Source: Mikania micrantha (Eukaryota; Streptophyta; Magnoliopsida; Asterales; Asteraceae). From it: 64,000 nucleotides of DNA. Positions 1 to 10,202 of this stretch are shown in pieces. Each line of letters begins with the position of its first letter. Positions within the stretch are counted from its first letter, which is position 1. Below the pieces are notes generated by a model that ran no database searches, was not told the origin of the DNA, and was given only the letters and a program-made list of their open reading frames with translations. A program made the translations under genes and the position numbers. The stretch covers positions 63,111,433-63,175,432 of the forward strand of contig CM018695.1 in the NCBI GenBank assembly GCA_009363875.1, given 5' to 3'.

Positions 1-2266
1 TTTTTTCATACCCTATTGTAAGAAAAATGTATAGAATGAAAACATTAAATTAATGAATGATTTACATGTCAACTAAAGTTTGCTGCTTGTTTCTTTTCCT
101 TATTTGGGATTATGAGAAATCTTATTTTGTTTTATTTTGAGTAAGCAGAACTAATAGGAATTAGAGTTTATTAGTTTAGGTTTATTTTCTTATAAATAGA
201 AGAATTAGGAGTTTATAAATTGTGGTGCCAAAAAATTCAAATCTATGCAATCCAGTCGTGGGGTTTTCCACAACAGCTTGTCTTCTCTCCTTTGTTCTTT
301 GTTTTCAGGGCAAAATCAGTAGGTTAGAACTATTGAAGCCAACGACAGAAACAGATGCAATATAAATTTGAATATGTGCAGAGAAAATATGAAACAAACC
401 AACACAACACAATATAATCGATTAGCATATATTCTGTACATGTATGGCTATTTATAGCCTTTAGTTTGACAGTTACTAGGCGGTTAATGGCAGTTATATA
501 ACAGAAACTTTTAACTACTATTTAACCCTACTAAACCTTACTTTTGATCCGCTTAATTCCATATATACTAGGTAACTTTGACCCTACTAAACCTTACTTT
601 TGATCCGCTTAATTACATATATACTAGGTAACTTTGACCCGTTTTGCCCAATATTAATTTCCAACAAGAACAGGGGTTGAACCTTCACATCTAAAATAAA
701 ACAATAAAGAAATGATGCAGTAAATGCAATTCAAACCTTTTGTTGTACCTGGGATTGATAAAATATAAATAGATAAAATGCCGTCTTTGTTTGTTTTGTG
801 GAGAGAGTAACTGTTAAGCTGTGTTTACCTCTCAACAGAATAATAGGAATGGATTCAACTTGATACCTGCCTTTTCTTCCTTTGCTATAAAAGTGCAGCA
901 TTGAAGTCGGTTAATTCAGTGATTATCCTGGATTATCCTGACTGATATTCCTTGCCGAATTTTTTTGCCATCAGGACCCAACTCATCATCCTCATCAGCC
1001 GCTAAACCAAATTGTTGATAAATTAAATTCTTAAAAAACAAAATTCAAAGCTCAGAACCACAGTAAAAAAAACCCTCTTTTGCCATTGCTTAAAGGAGAA
1101 GCATTTGGGATAATTGCTATTTAAATTATGTACTTATGCAGGTATGGAGGTCCTTTATTTACGAATGCATGTATGCAGCATGTATGTATATAGTAAATGA
1201 TGTATGTATTTATGCATTTATATAGACTTTTTGTATGTGTGCAGGTATTTTTTTTATGTATGTATGCAGGCATGGGTGTCTTTTGGTAGATCACTACCTT
1301 AAAATAAAATCGTCTTCTTTCTCAGTTTTTTATAAGGAAAGTCGGATTTTTAATTTGTATCATAAGATGTCATACTTTCATACATATGGTTGATTTAAGT
1401 GGGAACAATGACTTCGAAAAATCCTTAAGTTGATTTTAGTTGCATATTAAAAGCTAGATGTTAGCAGTGATGAATATAATTTACTTGGCAACAATTAGTT
1501 ACTAATTGTTTACATTTATTCGAGTTTAGGTTGACATAAGATCAAGAGACTATCTTTCGAGGTATCATTAATTCATTCTAGATGGTGATCTTATGAGACA
1601 AACGGTATTCAACCTAAATTATTTTATATGCAGATGTGTTTATTTTTTATGTGTGATGCACACTTCATGTCCCTATAGTTTTTAAAAAATTGAAGACAGA
1701 TCACTTAACCTTTATTATTTATATATATTTTCATTTTTGGAATACGTAGTTACCTGTATTTATTATTAACCAGAAACCATCTTTACCATCTTTTGCCATT
1801 GGTGTTCATGTACGTTATTATGGAATTGTAAAATATATTACTGTTTTTTAAAATAATATAAATATAAAAGTATAGAAATTATGCAGCCTTTTCATGTTTA
1901 TAATCTTGAAATAGGAGCAGTTGCTTTCTAATTCTGGCAGTTGCATTGCTATGTGCATATGAACTGTAAACAAAGTATAAATAATATACATGGAGAAAAT
2001 ATATAATAAGCTCTGATATTCATTACTTTAGGTTTTTTAATTTATCAATTTAGGTTTTTTCTTGGTTATAATTTTCTGATGGTTTCTCTTGGTTTCTTTG
2101 TTGGTGACCTGCATCTGCATTTATAAACATAAATTGCTACAAACCCAATAGCAAACCCATGTAGTATTATGTAGATATTAGCTATAGTTTAAGTATGTAG
2201 ATTTGTACTGGTCAAAGTTATTTTGTAGTCCCACTAAGGTTGAATTTTGGTCACAGTTTGCATCAA
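1..2266 (+). repeat. 2.27 kb direct repeat, copy 1 (left edge cut by window)
   Basis: This stretch matches 6902-9168 almost base for base. I noticed only a few substitutions (for example AATGT versus AATAT near the left end) and one single-T indel near 1687 / 8589. The match ends abruptly after CATCAA at 2266, where copy 1 continues TACTTTATAA and copy 2 continues GACCAAACTG. The content is AT-rich and largely non-coding. It includes runs of TGTATG/TATGCA steps at 1140-1280 and a short antisense exon-like stretch near 925-1025. Identity near 99% implies a recent duplication or gene conversion. It does not look like an LTR pair, because neither end shows TG...CA with a primer-binding site. Confidence 0.9.
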
Positions 2267-3296
2267 TACTTTATAATAAGTATTGCTGAGATAAAAATCC
2301 AAGATCTTAAAATTAAGAAAAATACAACTTTATAAGCTTATGGTACAATCAATTTAAGCTTCAATTCAAAACCAGATGCCATCCTTCTTAATTTGTTATC
2401 GGAAACCTTTGTTTTTACTTTCCATCTCCCAGAAATTTCTATACCATTCTCAGCTTCAAAATTCTTTCAAAATTCAAATCCATCCTCTTTCTCAGATTCG
2501 TGAACTCTCCCTGAAACCCTCTCTGGAAACCACCACCGGTCTCCCTCAACAGAAGAACACCATCAACTGCGATGTTGGACTTGCTTCCGTCTCAATCGAT
2601 TTAGGGTTTGGAAATGAAGATGTTTGCTGCGTTCTTCTTTTTCTGCAAGTTTTTTTCTTATTGTGTTGGGAAGAAGAAGCTGGATGCGATGGCTAGAAAG
2701 GGATGAGGGCGAAATGCTAGGCTGTGATGGACTGATGGGTACCTTCTTTTTCTCATTAGCTTTGATTTTACTCTCTTGAATCTGCTCTAATTTGCTATTT
2801 TCAGGTCTTATGTCGTTCGTTTGCTCTGGTTCTATGTATGTGTGTATATATGTATGTATGCAATTCTGTGTTTGTATGCAGTTTTCTTTGTATACCCTAA
2901 GTGTGTTTATATCATATGTATGTGTATAGATTTGAAAGATGATATAAGATGACCTAATATTGCCTAGGATTAACTCTTACTTTCAAATAATAGATCTCAT
3001 TTTGTTTTGAAATACACTTATCTCAAAATGTCATTCTAATAAGAAGTTGGGTTTGAAATTTGAATGACATATATGTGAATTATGTACTCTGTTAGAGTAA
3101 AATATGGTCATGGTTTTTTGATCATTTATTTAGAATTGCATGCATGACTTGGGAATGCATGATCTTCTTTTAAATATGATGATCAAATACATTACACTAA
3201 TTTTAAGCTTTTTACCAGTGTTGGGTGATCTGCATGGAAGTAGATTATTTTAAAGTGTGAGGTTAAACAAGCAGTTTAAGCTTTTTACCTATGTTT
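2267..3296. other. Helitron interior, unassigned, UTR/intron-like
   Basis: About 1 kb of AT-rich sequence between the first direct repeat and the RPS15a fragment. An open stretch at 2376-2696 (106 codons) is pyrimidine-rich, with CTTTC/CTCCC runs typical of plant 5' leaders, and matches no family I know. From 2820 to 2930 there are short TATGTATG runs. Because it precedes a ribosomal protein exon fragment, it could be captured promoter/leader sequence of that gene, but I cannot show this. Confidence 0.4.
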
Positions 3297-3301
3297 CTAA
3301 A

Positions 3302-3422
3302 TGATGCTCTCAAGAGTATGTACAATGCCGAAAAGAGGGGGAAAGGCAGCTCATGATCAAGCATTCAGGCCATCTTCAAAAGTTATCATTAAATTTCTTA
3401 TGGTTTTGCAAAAGCATGGTTT
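3302..3422 (+). pseudogene. RPS15A: Fragment of 40S ribosomal protein S15a (uS8 family)
   Basis: Translation gives DALKSMYNAEKRGK, followed after a break by pieces reading as a motif like SSKVIIKFLMVLQKHG. Both are near-invariant in the N-terminal part of eukaryotic S15a/uS8, a small-subunit protein that binds 18S rRNA. The stretch covers only about the first third of the ~130-residue protein. Between the two parts the frame is broken: extra bases around 3345-3366, including a partial repeat of ATCA and CAGGCCATC, separate the RGKRQ region from the SSK region. No further S15a sequence follows, and the surroundings are intron-like. This is a captured, non-functional exon fragment inside the putative Helitron. 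Confidence 0.85.
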
Positions 3423-4197
3423 GATATTTTTTGTATTTCATGTATAAAGTGTTAGGGTATGGTTAAGGGTTCAATTTAGTTTCTACATATAGATCTGGAA
3501 CCTGGTATATAGTTATACACATGCATTTGTTTCCATTTTGCATTATAATTTTGATTGTTGAAAACTAAAGCAAAAGTGTCTTTTTCTTTAGTTATGGTCA
3601 TTGCAGTAAACATATTACCTTTTCGCTTCATAAAGGTTGATAATATTCCACTTATCTATTCATGGAAGTCTAATGCTAATGATTTATGAAAATAGTGTGG
3701 GAATAAAGCAAAAGTTGCTTTTATGATGTAACATATGATAATTGAGTGAAATGGCTTTGGAAACAAAAATTAGAATAACCAGAAGCCAAAAACTTAAAAC
3801 ATGAGGTTCCAATTAGTGATGACGAATTCATGTTGCTATGACCAGGTAAATCAACTATATGTATAGTGAATTGAGTTGTTTTGTATTTAGTTTTTGATAC
3901 CGACTTTGATGAATTTCTTCATATAGATTAGAGTTACGTGTATTGCGTCTAATTTATTGTCTGATTTATCCTAATTTATTATTTGATCATTGGTATTGAT
4001 GATTTAAAAAATACAAACTATTAGGTGACCTGCATGGTGTACAAAAGGTCCTGAATTTAAATTTATGGGTTTCATTCCCGTTGCAAGCAAAGAAGGTAAT
4101 TACACTTTTCAAGCAACATGTGGATCATCATTGTTACTGTTGCTTTGCATAAAAACATAAAGTGGCCTGCTTATTTTCTTTTCTTTTTTCACTTTTT
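3423..4197. other. Intron-like AT-rich spacer
   Basis: About 775 bases of AT-rich sequence between the RPS15a and aconitase fragments. No coding similarity was seen on either strand. The text has the look of plant intron or intergenic DNA (T-rich runs, no repeats of note). Confidence 0.4.
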
Positions 4198-4321
4198 TTA
4201 AGTGGTCTACAGATGTACTCGGACAAGCAGGGGTTAAGTATAGTGGGCTATGCCTGCACCACATGTATTGGGAACTCACGAGATCTTGATGAGTCAATTG
4301 CTGCCCCAATTTCAGCCAATG
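4198..4321 (+). pseudogene. ACO: Fragment of aconitate hydratase (aconitase)
   Basis: Translation reads GLQMYSDKQGLSIVGYACTT followed by CIGNSRDLDESIAAPISAN. This is the aconitase/IRP1 segment around the C-x-x-C-I-G-N-S motif, whose two cysteines are ligands of the [4Fe-4S] cluster in citrate-isocitrate isomerisation. Both cysteines are kept. The conserved glycine before the first cysteine is alanine, and the usual G after GNS is R. Only about 40 of ~900 residues are present. It is preceded by intron-like sequence and followed at 4322 by GTATGATTTT, a plausible splice donor, so it looks like one captured exon. It cannot encode an active enzyme. Plus strand, same as neighbouring fragments, as expected for Helitron capture. 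Confidence 0.85.
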
Positions 4322-5037
4322 GTATGATTTTAATTCATCTTGTACTATAGTATGGAGCCAAGAGATCCACAGAAGTGAGAAGAGATATGGAGACAAGGGT
4401 TGCAGCAAACTTATATGGAGACAATGTTGAAGCAGGTCAGAAATAGTATTTCTCAATGTTCACAGTTTTGTTTATTTATAGATGGGTAAAGTTTTAATTC
4501 ATTTTGTTTTATGACTCGAAAAGTGTTTTAATTTTTCAAGCTTCAGTGATGATTTATTGATTATTTGTTAGCTTTTTGTGTAAAAAGGCTCTGTTACTAG
4601 ACCTTCATGTATTCTGTGGTAAAATTGTTGTGCTAATGTTTTTAATAGACATTTTTGCAGACCTGCGCATTTTTTTCAGGTTTATACACCTGCAAACTAA
4701 AACAAGCAGGTTTGTAAAACACACATGCGATTTCGTACGAGCTAATAAATTAATGCTGGAGATGTTAAAAATTATATTAATAGTGTTTTTAATCCAATTA
4801 TAATATGCCTCAACGTACAAATATATCAACCTGGTCATTCCTAATGGCTTTACATGATTTTACCTGGTTTTATCACGTATACAAAAGTGACCTGTCACTG
4901 TGTGAGCAGGTCGTTTTGGTTGTTAAAACTTGTAATAAAGTAAAGTGTGTTACTAGGTTGGTAAAATCATGAAAAAAATTAGTAGCATCTTTCTATTTTG
5001 TGAATTTTGCACATTTACATAAACAACTTGTAATTTT
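4322..5037. other. Spacer between captured fragments
   Basis: AT-rich sequence. A stretch at 4369-4440 (GGAGACAAGGGTTGCAGC and neighbours) is more exon-like in composition, but I do not recognise the protein. At 4665-4720 there are CCTGC / GCAGG words repeated close together. Nothing else is supported. Confidence 0.35.
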
Positions 5038-5665
5038 TGGTGGTATTGTGCAGACTATGACGATAACTGCAGGTAGTACAATTGGTTATGGGTCAACATT
5101 GACATTATTAACATTTCAAATAAAATTCAAAAAGGAACCATGGGAGATGCTTTGGCTTTAATCGGGTGTGTTTTTTTATACATATTTGATATCTTTTGCA
5201 CTCAAAGTTAGTAAAACGATAGCTAATTTAGAGTAATTGGACGACTATAGGGTCAATCATGTGCCGCAGCTTCTTGTCAACAATGATAATGTCTTTGATT
5301 ATAATCAGAAACAATTGTACATAAGTAATCTGTTCGTGGTAATGAAGGTGTGTGAGTTATTTAATTCAATTTTCTTGACAACCTATGCTAAATTAGTTTG
5401 TAAATTCACACCTTAACTGAATTTCTTGTCATTGCAAAACTATCAACAATAAAAACACTCAATTTCAGGTAACTCCACACACCTATCATTTGGCTTACAT
5501 TCTATCAAATATTCAAATAAAATAATGTTTTTGTTGCAATTTTTTTATAATTTTGCAACTGATATTTTGTAGGGAACTCTAAAACTTGGTCAATCTAGAG
5601 ATGATAAATTAAGGAGAGTAACATTGCAAGTAGATGAAGAAGATATCATTTTTGCATTGTAGGTA
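5038..5665 (+). pseudogene. Exon-like fragments of an unidentified host gene
   Basis: Three stretches have exon character and read open with short gaps. About 5098-5165 encodes a segment ending NKIQKGTMGDALALIG, about 5236-5348 encodes one containing NHVPQLLVNNDNVFDYNQKQ, and about 5573-5657 encodes GTLKLGQSRDDKLRRVTLQ plus an acidic tail. Each is bounded by AG- and GT-like splice signals, and the intervening sequence is AT-rich. The reading frames look like pieces of one conserved plant protein, but I do not recognise the family and give no function. The order and strand agree with the other captured fragments. A protein search with the three peptides would be decisive. Confidence 0.5.
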
Positions 5666-5872
5666 CAACAGACAACTTTAACTTCCTAAATATGGTTGTT
5701 TTCATTTCTTTTGGGTCAAAAGTGGATGCTTAAGTTGAAGATAGAGTCAAAATCGGTTGGGTCAGGTTGGTTAACATGTCATTTTTGTACGTGCCAGAAT
5801 CGGTTGGGTTAGGTTGACTTTCGACCCATTTTATATATCAAAGTTTTCTAAATAATTATTTTTTGACTTCCA

Positions 5873-6181
5873 GGTATATCTCCCAAGATGACTCATCTGG
5901 TGATGAATGTATCATGGAATAACGTTCATGGGATATGCATAGATACCCATGTGCACCAAGACCAAAACACCAGTTCAGACAAGAGAGGCATTGCAAACGT
6001 GCTTCCTAAAGAAGAATTGGTCCCTATTAATCCTCTCTTGATGGGTTTTGGACAAACCATATGCACCCATGTTCAACCTTCTTACAGTTTGTGTATTGTT
6101 AGTGAACTCTACCCAACTGCATTTCAAGAAGCTGCTCCCATAAAACAGTCACATATGAAAACGAAACTTGGTGAATCATGA
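5873..6181 (+). pseudogene. NTH1: Fragment of endonuclease III homologue (NTH1), C-terminal region
   Basis: Translation contains NVHGICIDTHVH and, downstream, VPINPLLMGFGQTICT. These match the HhH-GPD segment and the start of the C-terminal [4Fe-4S] loop of plant NTH1, a bifunctional DNA glycosylase/AP lyase of base-excision repair. The aspartate of the DTHVH motif is present. Of the four cluster cysteines expected in C-x6-C-x2-C-x5-C, the first and third are kept; the second and fourth positions are tyrosine. Sequence between the two motifs is shortened relative to the family (several residues after THVH do not match), and the N-terminal half with the catalytic lysine is absent. It is preceded by a CAG acceptor-like site near 5874. 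This is a decayed captured fragment. Confidence 0.85.
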
Positions 6182-6901
6182 CCTTTGTTGAATCATTTTA
6201 GTTTTTGTGGAGCATGTGTTACACCATTATATGTGCAGCCTCTTTGCTTGCTTTAGCAATCCCAAAGACCATTGCAGGGGCAACCTCTTTTGATTGGAAA
6301 GTCATCATGGTTAACGCCTCAATATTACAGGATCAAACTCTAGGGAGATTTACTTGATTTGCTAGGATTTGCATTAGTTTTAAAGGTAATTCTCTAATAA
6401 AATTGAATTTTCTATTGCTTCATTGTGTGATAATATCGAGATAACATTATAGTATTGTTTGTTTATTTATTTTCATGGAAAATGCACACTAAAATTTTAT
6501 TACTCCATAACATACTTCCCTTTCTACTCAGGGCGTCAAGATGGCCACCAACATTTCAGTGTAAGCATCATAAAACTTCTTTAAAATTTTGAACCTAGGC
6601 AACTACTTTTATGTGTAAAATTATTTGCTAATAGATCCAAGTATTTGTTAAGTAGGTTTGTTTATACTTTCTGAATTTAGGAAACAACAACTGTTGCAGT
6701 TGAATCTCTGAGGGCTTTTGAGTAGCAGATACATCAAAAACAATCCAAGTCATGGAATAAGAACCCTTGCATGGAGATACATTGAGAGGACATGGAATGG
6801 GACTCCCTCTTATGTGTTTTTTCATGTAGTTGCACAGGTGATTTAGATTTATTTTGATGAGCATTTATTTATTTTTAACTTAAAAACCTGCTGTTAATTT
6901 A
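6182..6901. other. Helitron interior with further exon-like scraps
   Basis: The stretches 6240-6390 and 6680-6840 are less AT-rich and show short open frames (for example TTVAVESLRAFE at about 6683-6720), which suggests additional captured coding pieces after NTH1. I could not assign them to a gene. The rest is intron-like. The segment ends where the second copy of the 2.27 kb repeat begins. Confidence 0.35.
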
Positions 6902-9168
6902 TTTTTTCATACCCTATTGTAAGAAAAATATATAGAATGAAAACATTAAATTAATGAATGATTTACATGTCAACTAAAGTTTGCTGCTTGTTTCTTTTCC
7001 TTATTTGGGATTATGAGAAATCTTATTTTGTTTTATTTTGAGTAAGCAGAACTAATAGGAATTAGAGTTTATTAGTTTAGGTTTATTTTCTTATAAATAG
7101 AGGAATTAGGAGTTTATTAATTGTTGTGCCAAAAAATTCAAATCTATGCAATCCAGTCGTGGGGTTTTCCACAACAGCTTGTCTTCTCTCCTTTGTTCTT
7201 TGTTTTCAGGGCAAAATCAGTAGGTTAGAACTATTGAAGCCAACGACAGAAACAGATGCAATATAAATTTGAATATGTGCAGAGAAAATATGAAACAAAC
7301 CAACACAACACAATATAATCGATTAGCATATATTCTGTACATGTATGGCTATTTATAGCCTTTAGTTTGACAGTTACTAGGCGGTTAATGGCAGTTATAT
7401 AACAGAAACTTTTAACTACTATTTAACCCTACTAAACCTTACTTTTGATCCGCTTAATTCCATATATACTAGGTAACTTTGACCCTACTAAACCTTACTT
7501 TTGATCCGCTTAATTACATATATACTAGGTAACTTTGACCCGTTTTGCCCAATATTAATTTCCAACAAGAACAGGGGTTGAACCTTCACATCTAAAATAA
7601 AACAATAAAGAAATGATGCAGTAAATGCAATTCAAACCTTTTGTTGTACCTGGGATTGATAAAATATAAATAGATAAAATGCCGTCTTTGTTTGTTTTGT
7701 GGAGAGAGTAACTGTTAAGCTGTGTTTACCTCTCAACAGAATAATAGGAATGGATTCAACTTGATACCTGCCTTTTCTTCCTTTGCTATAAAAGTGCAGC
7801 ATTGAAGTCGGTTAATTCAGTGATTATCCTGGATTATCCTGACTGATATTCCTTGCCGAATTTTTTTGCCATCAGGACCCAACTCATCATCCTCATCAGC
7901 CGCTAAACCAAATTGTTGATAAATTAAATTCTTAAAAAACAAAATTCAAAGCTCAGAACCACAGTAAAAAAAACCCTCTTTTGCCATTGCTTAAAGGAGA
8001 AGCATTTGGGATAATTGCTATTTAAATTATGTACTTATGCAGGTATGGAGGTCCTTTATTTACGAATGCATGTATGCAGCATGTATGTATATAGTAAATG
8101 ATGTATGTATTTATGCATTTATATAGACTTTTTGTATGTGTGCAGGTATTTTTTTTATGTATGTATGCAGGCATGGGTGTCTTTTGGTAGATCACTACCT
8201 TAAAATAAAATCGTCTTCTTTCTCAGTTTTTTATAAGGAAAGTCGGATTTTTAATTTGTATCATAAGATGTCATACTTTCATACATATGGTTGATTTAAG
8301 TGGGAACAATGACTTCGAAAAATCCTTAAGTTGATTTTAGTTGCATATTAAAAGCTAGATGTTAGCAGTGATGAATATAATTTACTTGGCAACAATTAGT
8401 TACTAATTGTTTACATTTATTCGAGTTTAGGTTGACATAAGATCAAGAGACTATCTTTCGAGGTATCATTAATTCATTCTAGATGGTGATCTTATGAGAC
8501 AAACGGTATTCAACCTAAATTATTTTATATGCAGATGTGTTTATTTTTTATGTGTGATGCACACTTCATGTCCCTATAGTTTTTAAAAAATTTGAAGACA
8601 GATCACTTAACCTTTATTATTTATATATATTTTCATTTTTGGAATACGTAGTTACCTGTATTTATTATTAACCAGAAACCATCTTTACCATCTTTTGCCA
8701 TTGGTGTTCATGTACGTTATTATGGAATTGTAAAATATATTACTGTTTTTTAAAATAATATAAATATAAAAGTATAGAAATTATGCAGCCTTTTCATGTT
8801 TATAATCTTGAAATAGGAGCAGTTGCTTTCTAATTCTGGCAGTTGCATTGCTATGTGCATATGAACTGTAAACAATGTATAAATAATATACATGGAGAAA
8901 ATATATAATAAGCTCTGATATTCATTACTTTAGGTTTTTTAATTTATCAATTTAGGTTTTTTCTTGGTTATAATTTTCTGATGGTTTCTCTTGGTTTCTT
9001 TGTTGGTGACCTGCATCTGCATTTATAAACATAAATTGCTACAAACCCAATAGCAAACCCATGTAGTATTATGTAGATATTAGCTATAGTTTAAGTATGT
9101 AGATTTGTACTGGTCAAAGTTATTTTGTAGTCCCACTAAGGTTGAATTTTGGTCACAGTTTGCATCAA
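6902..9168 (+). repeat. 2.27 kb direct repeat, copy 2
   Basis: Near-identical copy of 1-2266 at an offset of 6,901-6,902 bases. The left junction lies after an AT-rich run at 6880-6901. The right junction follows CATCAA at 9168, after which the sequence is unique (GACCAAACTGGC). Because both copies are in the same orientation and flank 4.6 kb of captured gene fragments, recombination between them would delete or tandemly amplify that cargo. Confidence 0.9.
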
Positions 9169-9774
9169 GACCAAACTGGCTCTAAAGTCTAAACTGTCAC
9201 ATAGCCCACAAGAAACTGAGAGTCCGGTGGTTCTTGAAAACATATGGGGGCTTTGTAGATTTTTGAGCAAAAAACGGCACAAACACTAGATTGAAAGAAA
9301 AGGGATACACTCATACGCTGATAACTGGTTAATTACACATGAGATGCATCTAAAATTAAATTAAGGTAATTTAATAATATTATACTATTCATTTATAATA
9401 TATTGATTTATTCATTTCTATCTTACATAAATTAGGATTATGACTTGGATGCAATGAAGAAAGAGTGAAGAAAGAGCTGGAAGATTTTGGGAGTTGTGGA
9501 AGACATGTGCTCAAACCATGTAGTTACACATGGATTTTTAACACTAAACATCTGTCTCCGACCAACTTTGTTGTTTGTGTGGTCAGCTTTCTTTTTTACA
9601 AGATCATTTTGTTTGTAACTATTCTTTTATTTGTGTGTATTAGTTTAGTGGAGTTTTGTAAAACTCATTGCATTGATTATCCACATCGAACTGCATACAT
9701 AACTATCGAGAGCACTATGTATATCACGAAAAAAGTGATAAGCTAGCAAAATGCGAACACCGTGTTGTATATTT
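9169..9774 (+). other. Helitron 3' tail region
   Basis: Unique sequence between the second direct repeat and the 3' hairpin. The first ~120 bases have an open, exon-like composition and 9465-9560 reads open (KKELEDFGSCGRH), but neither is recognisable. The remainder is AT-rich. No other feature seen. Confidence 0.4.
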
Positions 9775-9807
9775 TCGTCGCCGCCGCATCGCGCGAGTTT
9801 CTAACTA

Positions 9808-9808
<1 letters not shown>
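9775..9808 (+). terminator. Helitron 3' hairpin and CTAG terminus
   Basis: Imperfect stem-loop (TCGCCGC with one bulged C pairing with GCGCGA, loop CGCATC), followed 9 bases later by CTAG. In Helitrons this palindrome marks the end of rolling-circle strand transfer. The next host base is T, in a TA repeat, as expected for A/T insertion. Confidence 0.65.

Positions 9809-9857
<49 letters not shown>
9809..9857. repeat. TA dinucleotide microsatellite
   Basis: Uninterrupted TA repeats right after the Helitron CTAG end and directly before a miniature inverted-repeat element. It may be partly a target preference of both. Confidence 0.95.
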
Positions 9858-9861
<4 letters not shown>

Positions 9862-10166
9862 GAATGATCAAATGTTAACCCTTCCTTATTGCGATAACCG
9901 CATAACCCTAGCATTTTTTTGCGTTTTTTGCCCGAATCTTTGGTTTTTATTTCACACTTACATCAGATATGTGATATAAGTGTAAGTACTTACACTTACT
10001 TAAACTTGTAAATAATTTCTAAACGGTGATGAATTAGCAAAAACACAAAAAAGAAACATCCCCTATTTATGTATAATAAAGACTATAAGAAAAAAAAGAT
10101 TCGGGCAAAAAACAAAAAAAAATGCCAGAGTTATCACAATAAGGAAGAGTTAACAAAGGAACCATC

Positions 10167-10171
<5 letters not shown>
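9858..10171. mobile_element. Miniature inverted-repeat element (about 314 bp) in a TA tract
   Basis: The two ends form long imperfect inverted repeats of roughly 75 bases. Left begins AGGGGAATGATCAAATGTTA; the right end read backwards begins AGGGGATGGTTCCTTTGTTA, and both continue through CTTCCTTATTG(C/T)GATAAC and GCCCGAATCTT. The flanks are TA repeats on both sides, so a TA-type target duplication is likely but cannot be delimited. There is no coding capacity. A partial right end of the same family occurs at 52329-52372. The superfamily is uncertain. Confidence 0.75.

Positions 10172-10199
<28 letters not shown>
10172..10199. repeat. TA dinucleotide microsatellite
   Basis: TA run on the right side of the miniature element, mirroring that on its left. 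Confidence 0.95.

Positions 10200-10202
<3 letters not shown>

Larger units (their letters stand above)
1..9808 (+). mobile_element. Putative Helitron, right-hand part; 5' end outside window
   Basis: The right end shows the hallmarks of a plant Helitron 3' terminus: a GC-rich imperfect hairpin (about 9775-9796, TCGCCGC / GCGCGA arms with one bulged C around CGCATC), then a short AT-rich spacer and CTAG at 9805-9808, followed by host T in a TA tract. Helitrons insert between A and T, make no target duplication, and often carry host gene fragments. The body fits: it contains separate exon-like pieces of RPS15a, aconitase and NTH1, all on the plus strand. No Rep/helicase or RPA coding sequence is visible, so this copy would be non-autonomous. 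The 5' TC terminus is not in the window, so the left extent is unknown. The upstream material could be a separate repeat into which only the last few hundred bases belong. Confidence 0.55.

Noticed and set aside
1..9168. The 2.27 kb direct repeats as LTRs of one retrotransposon
   Set aside because: No TG...CA ends, no primer-binding site, no polypurine tract and no retroelement coding between them; the interior instead holds host gene fragments.
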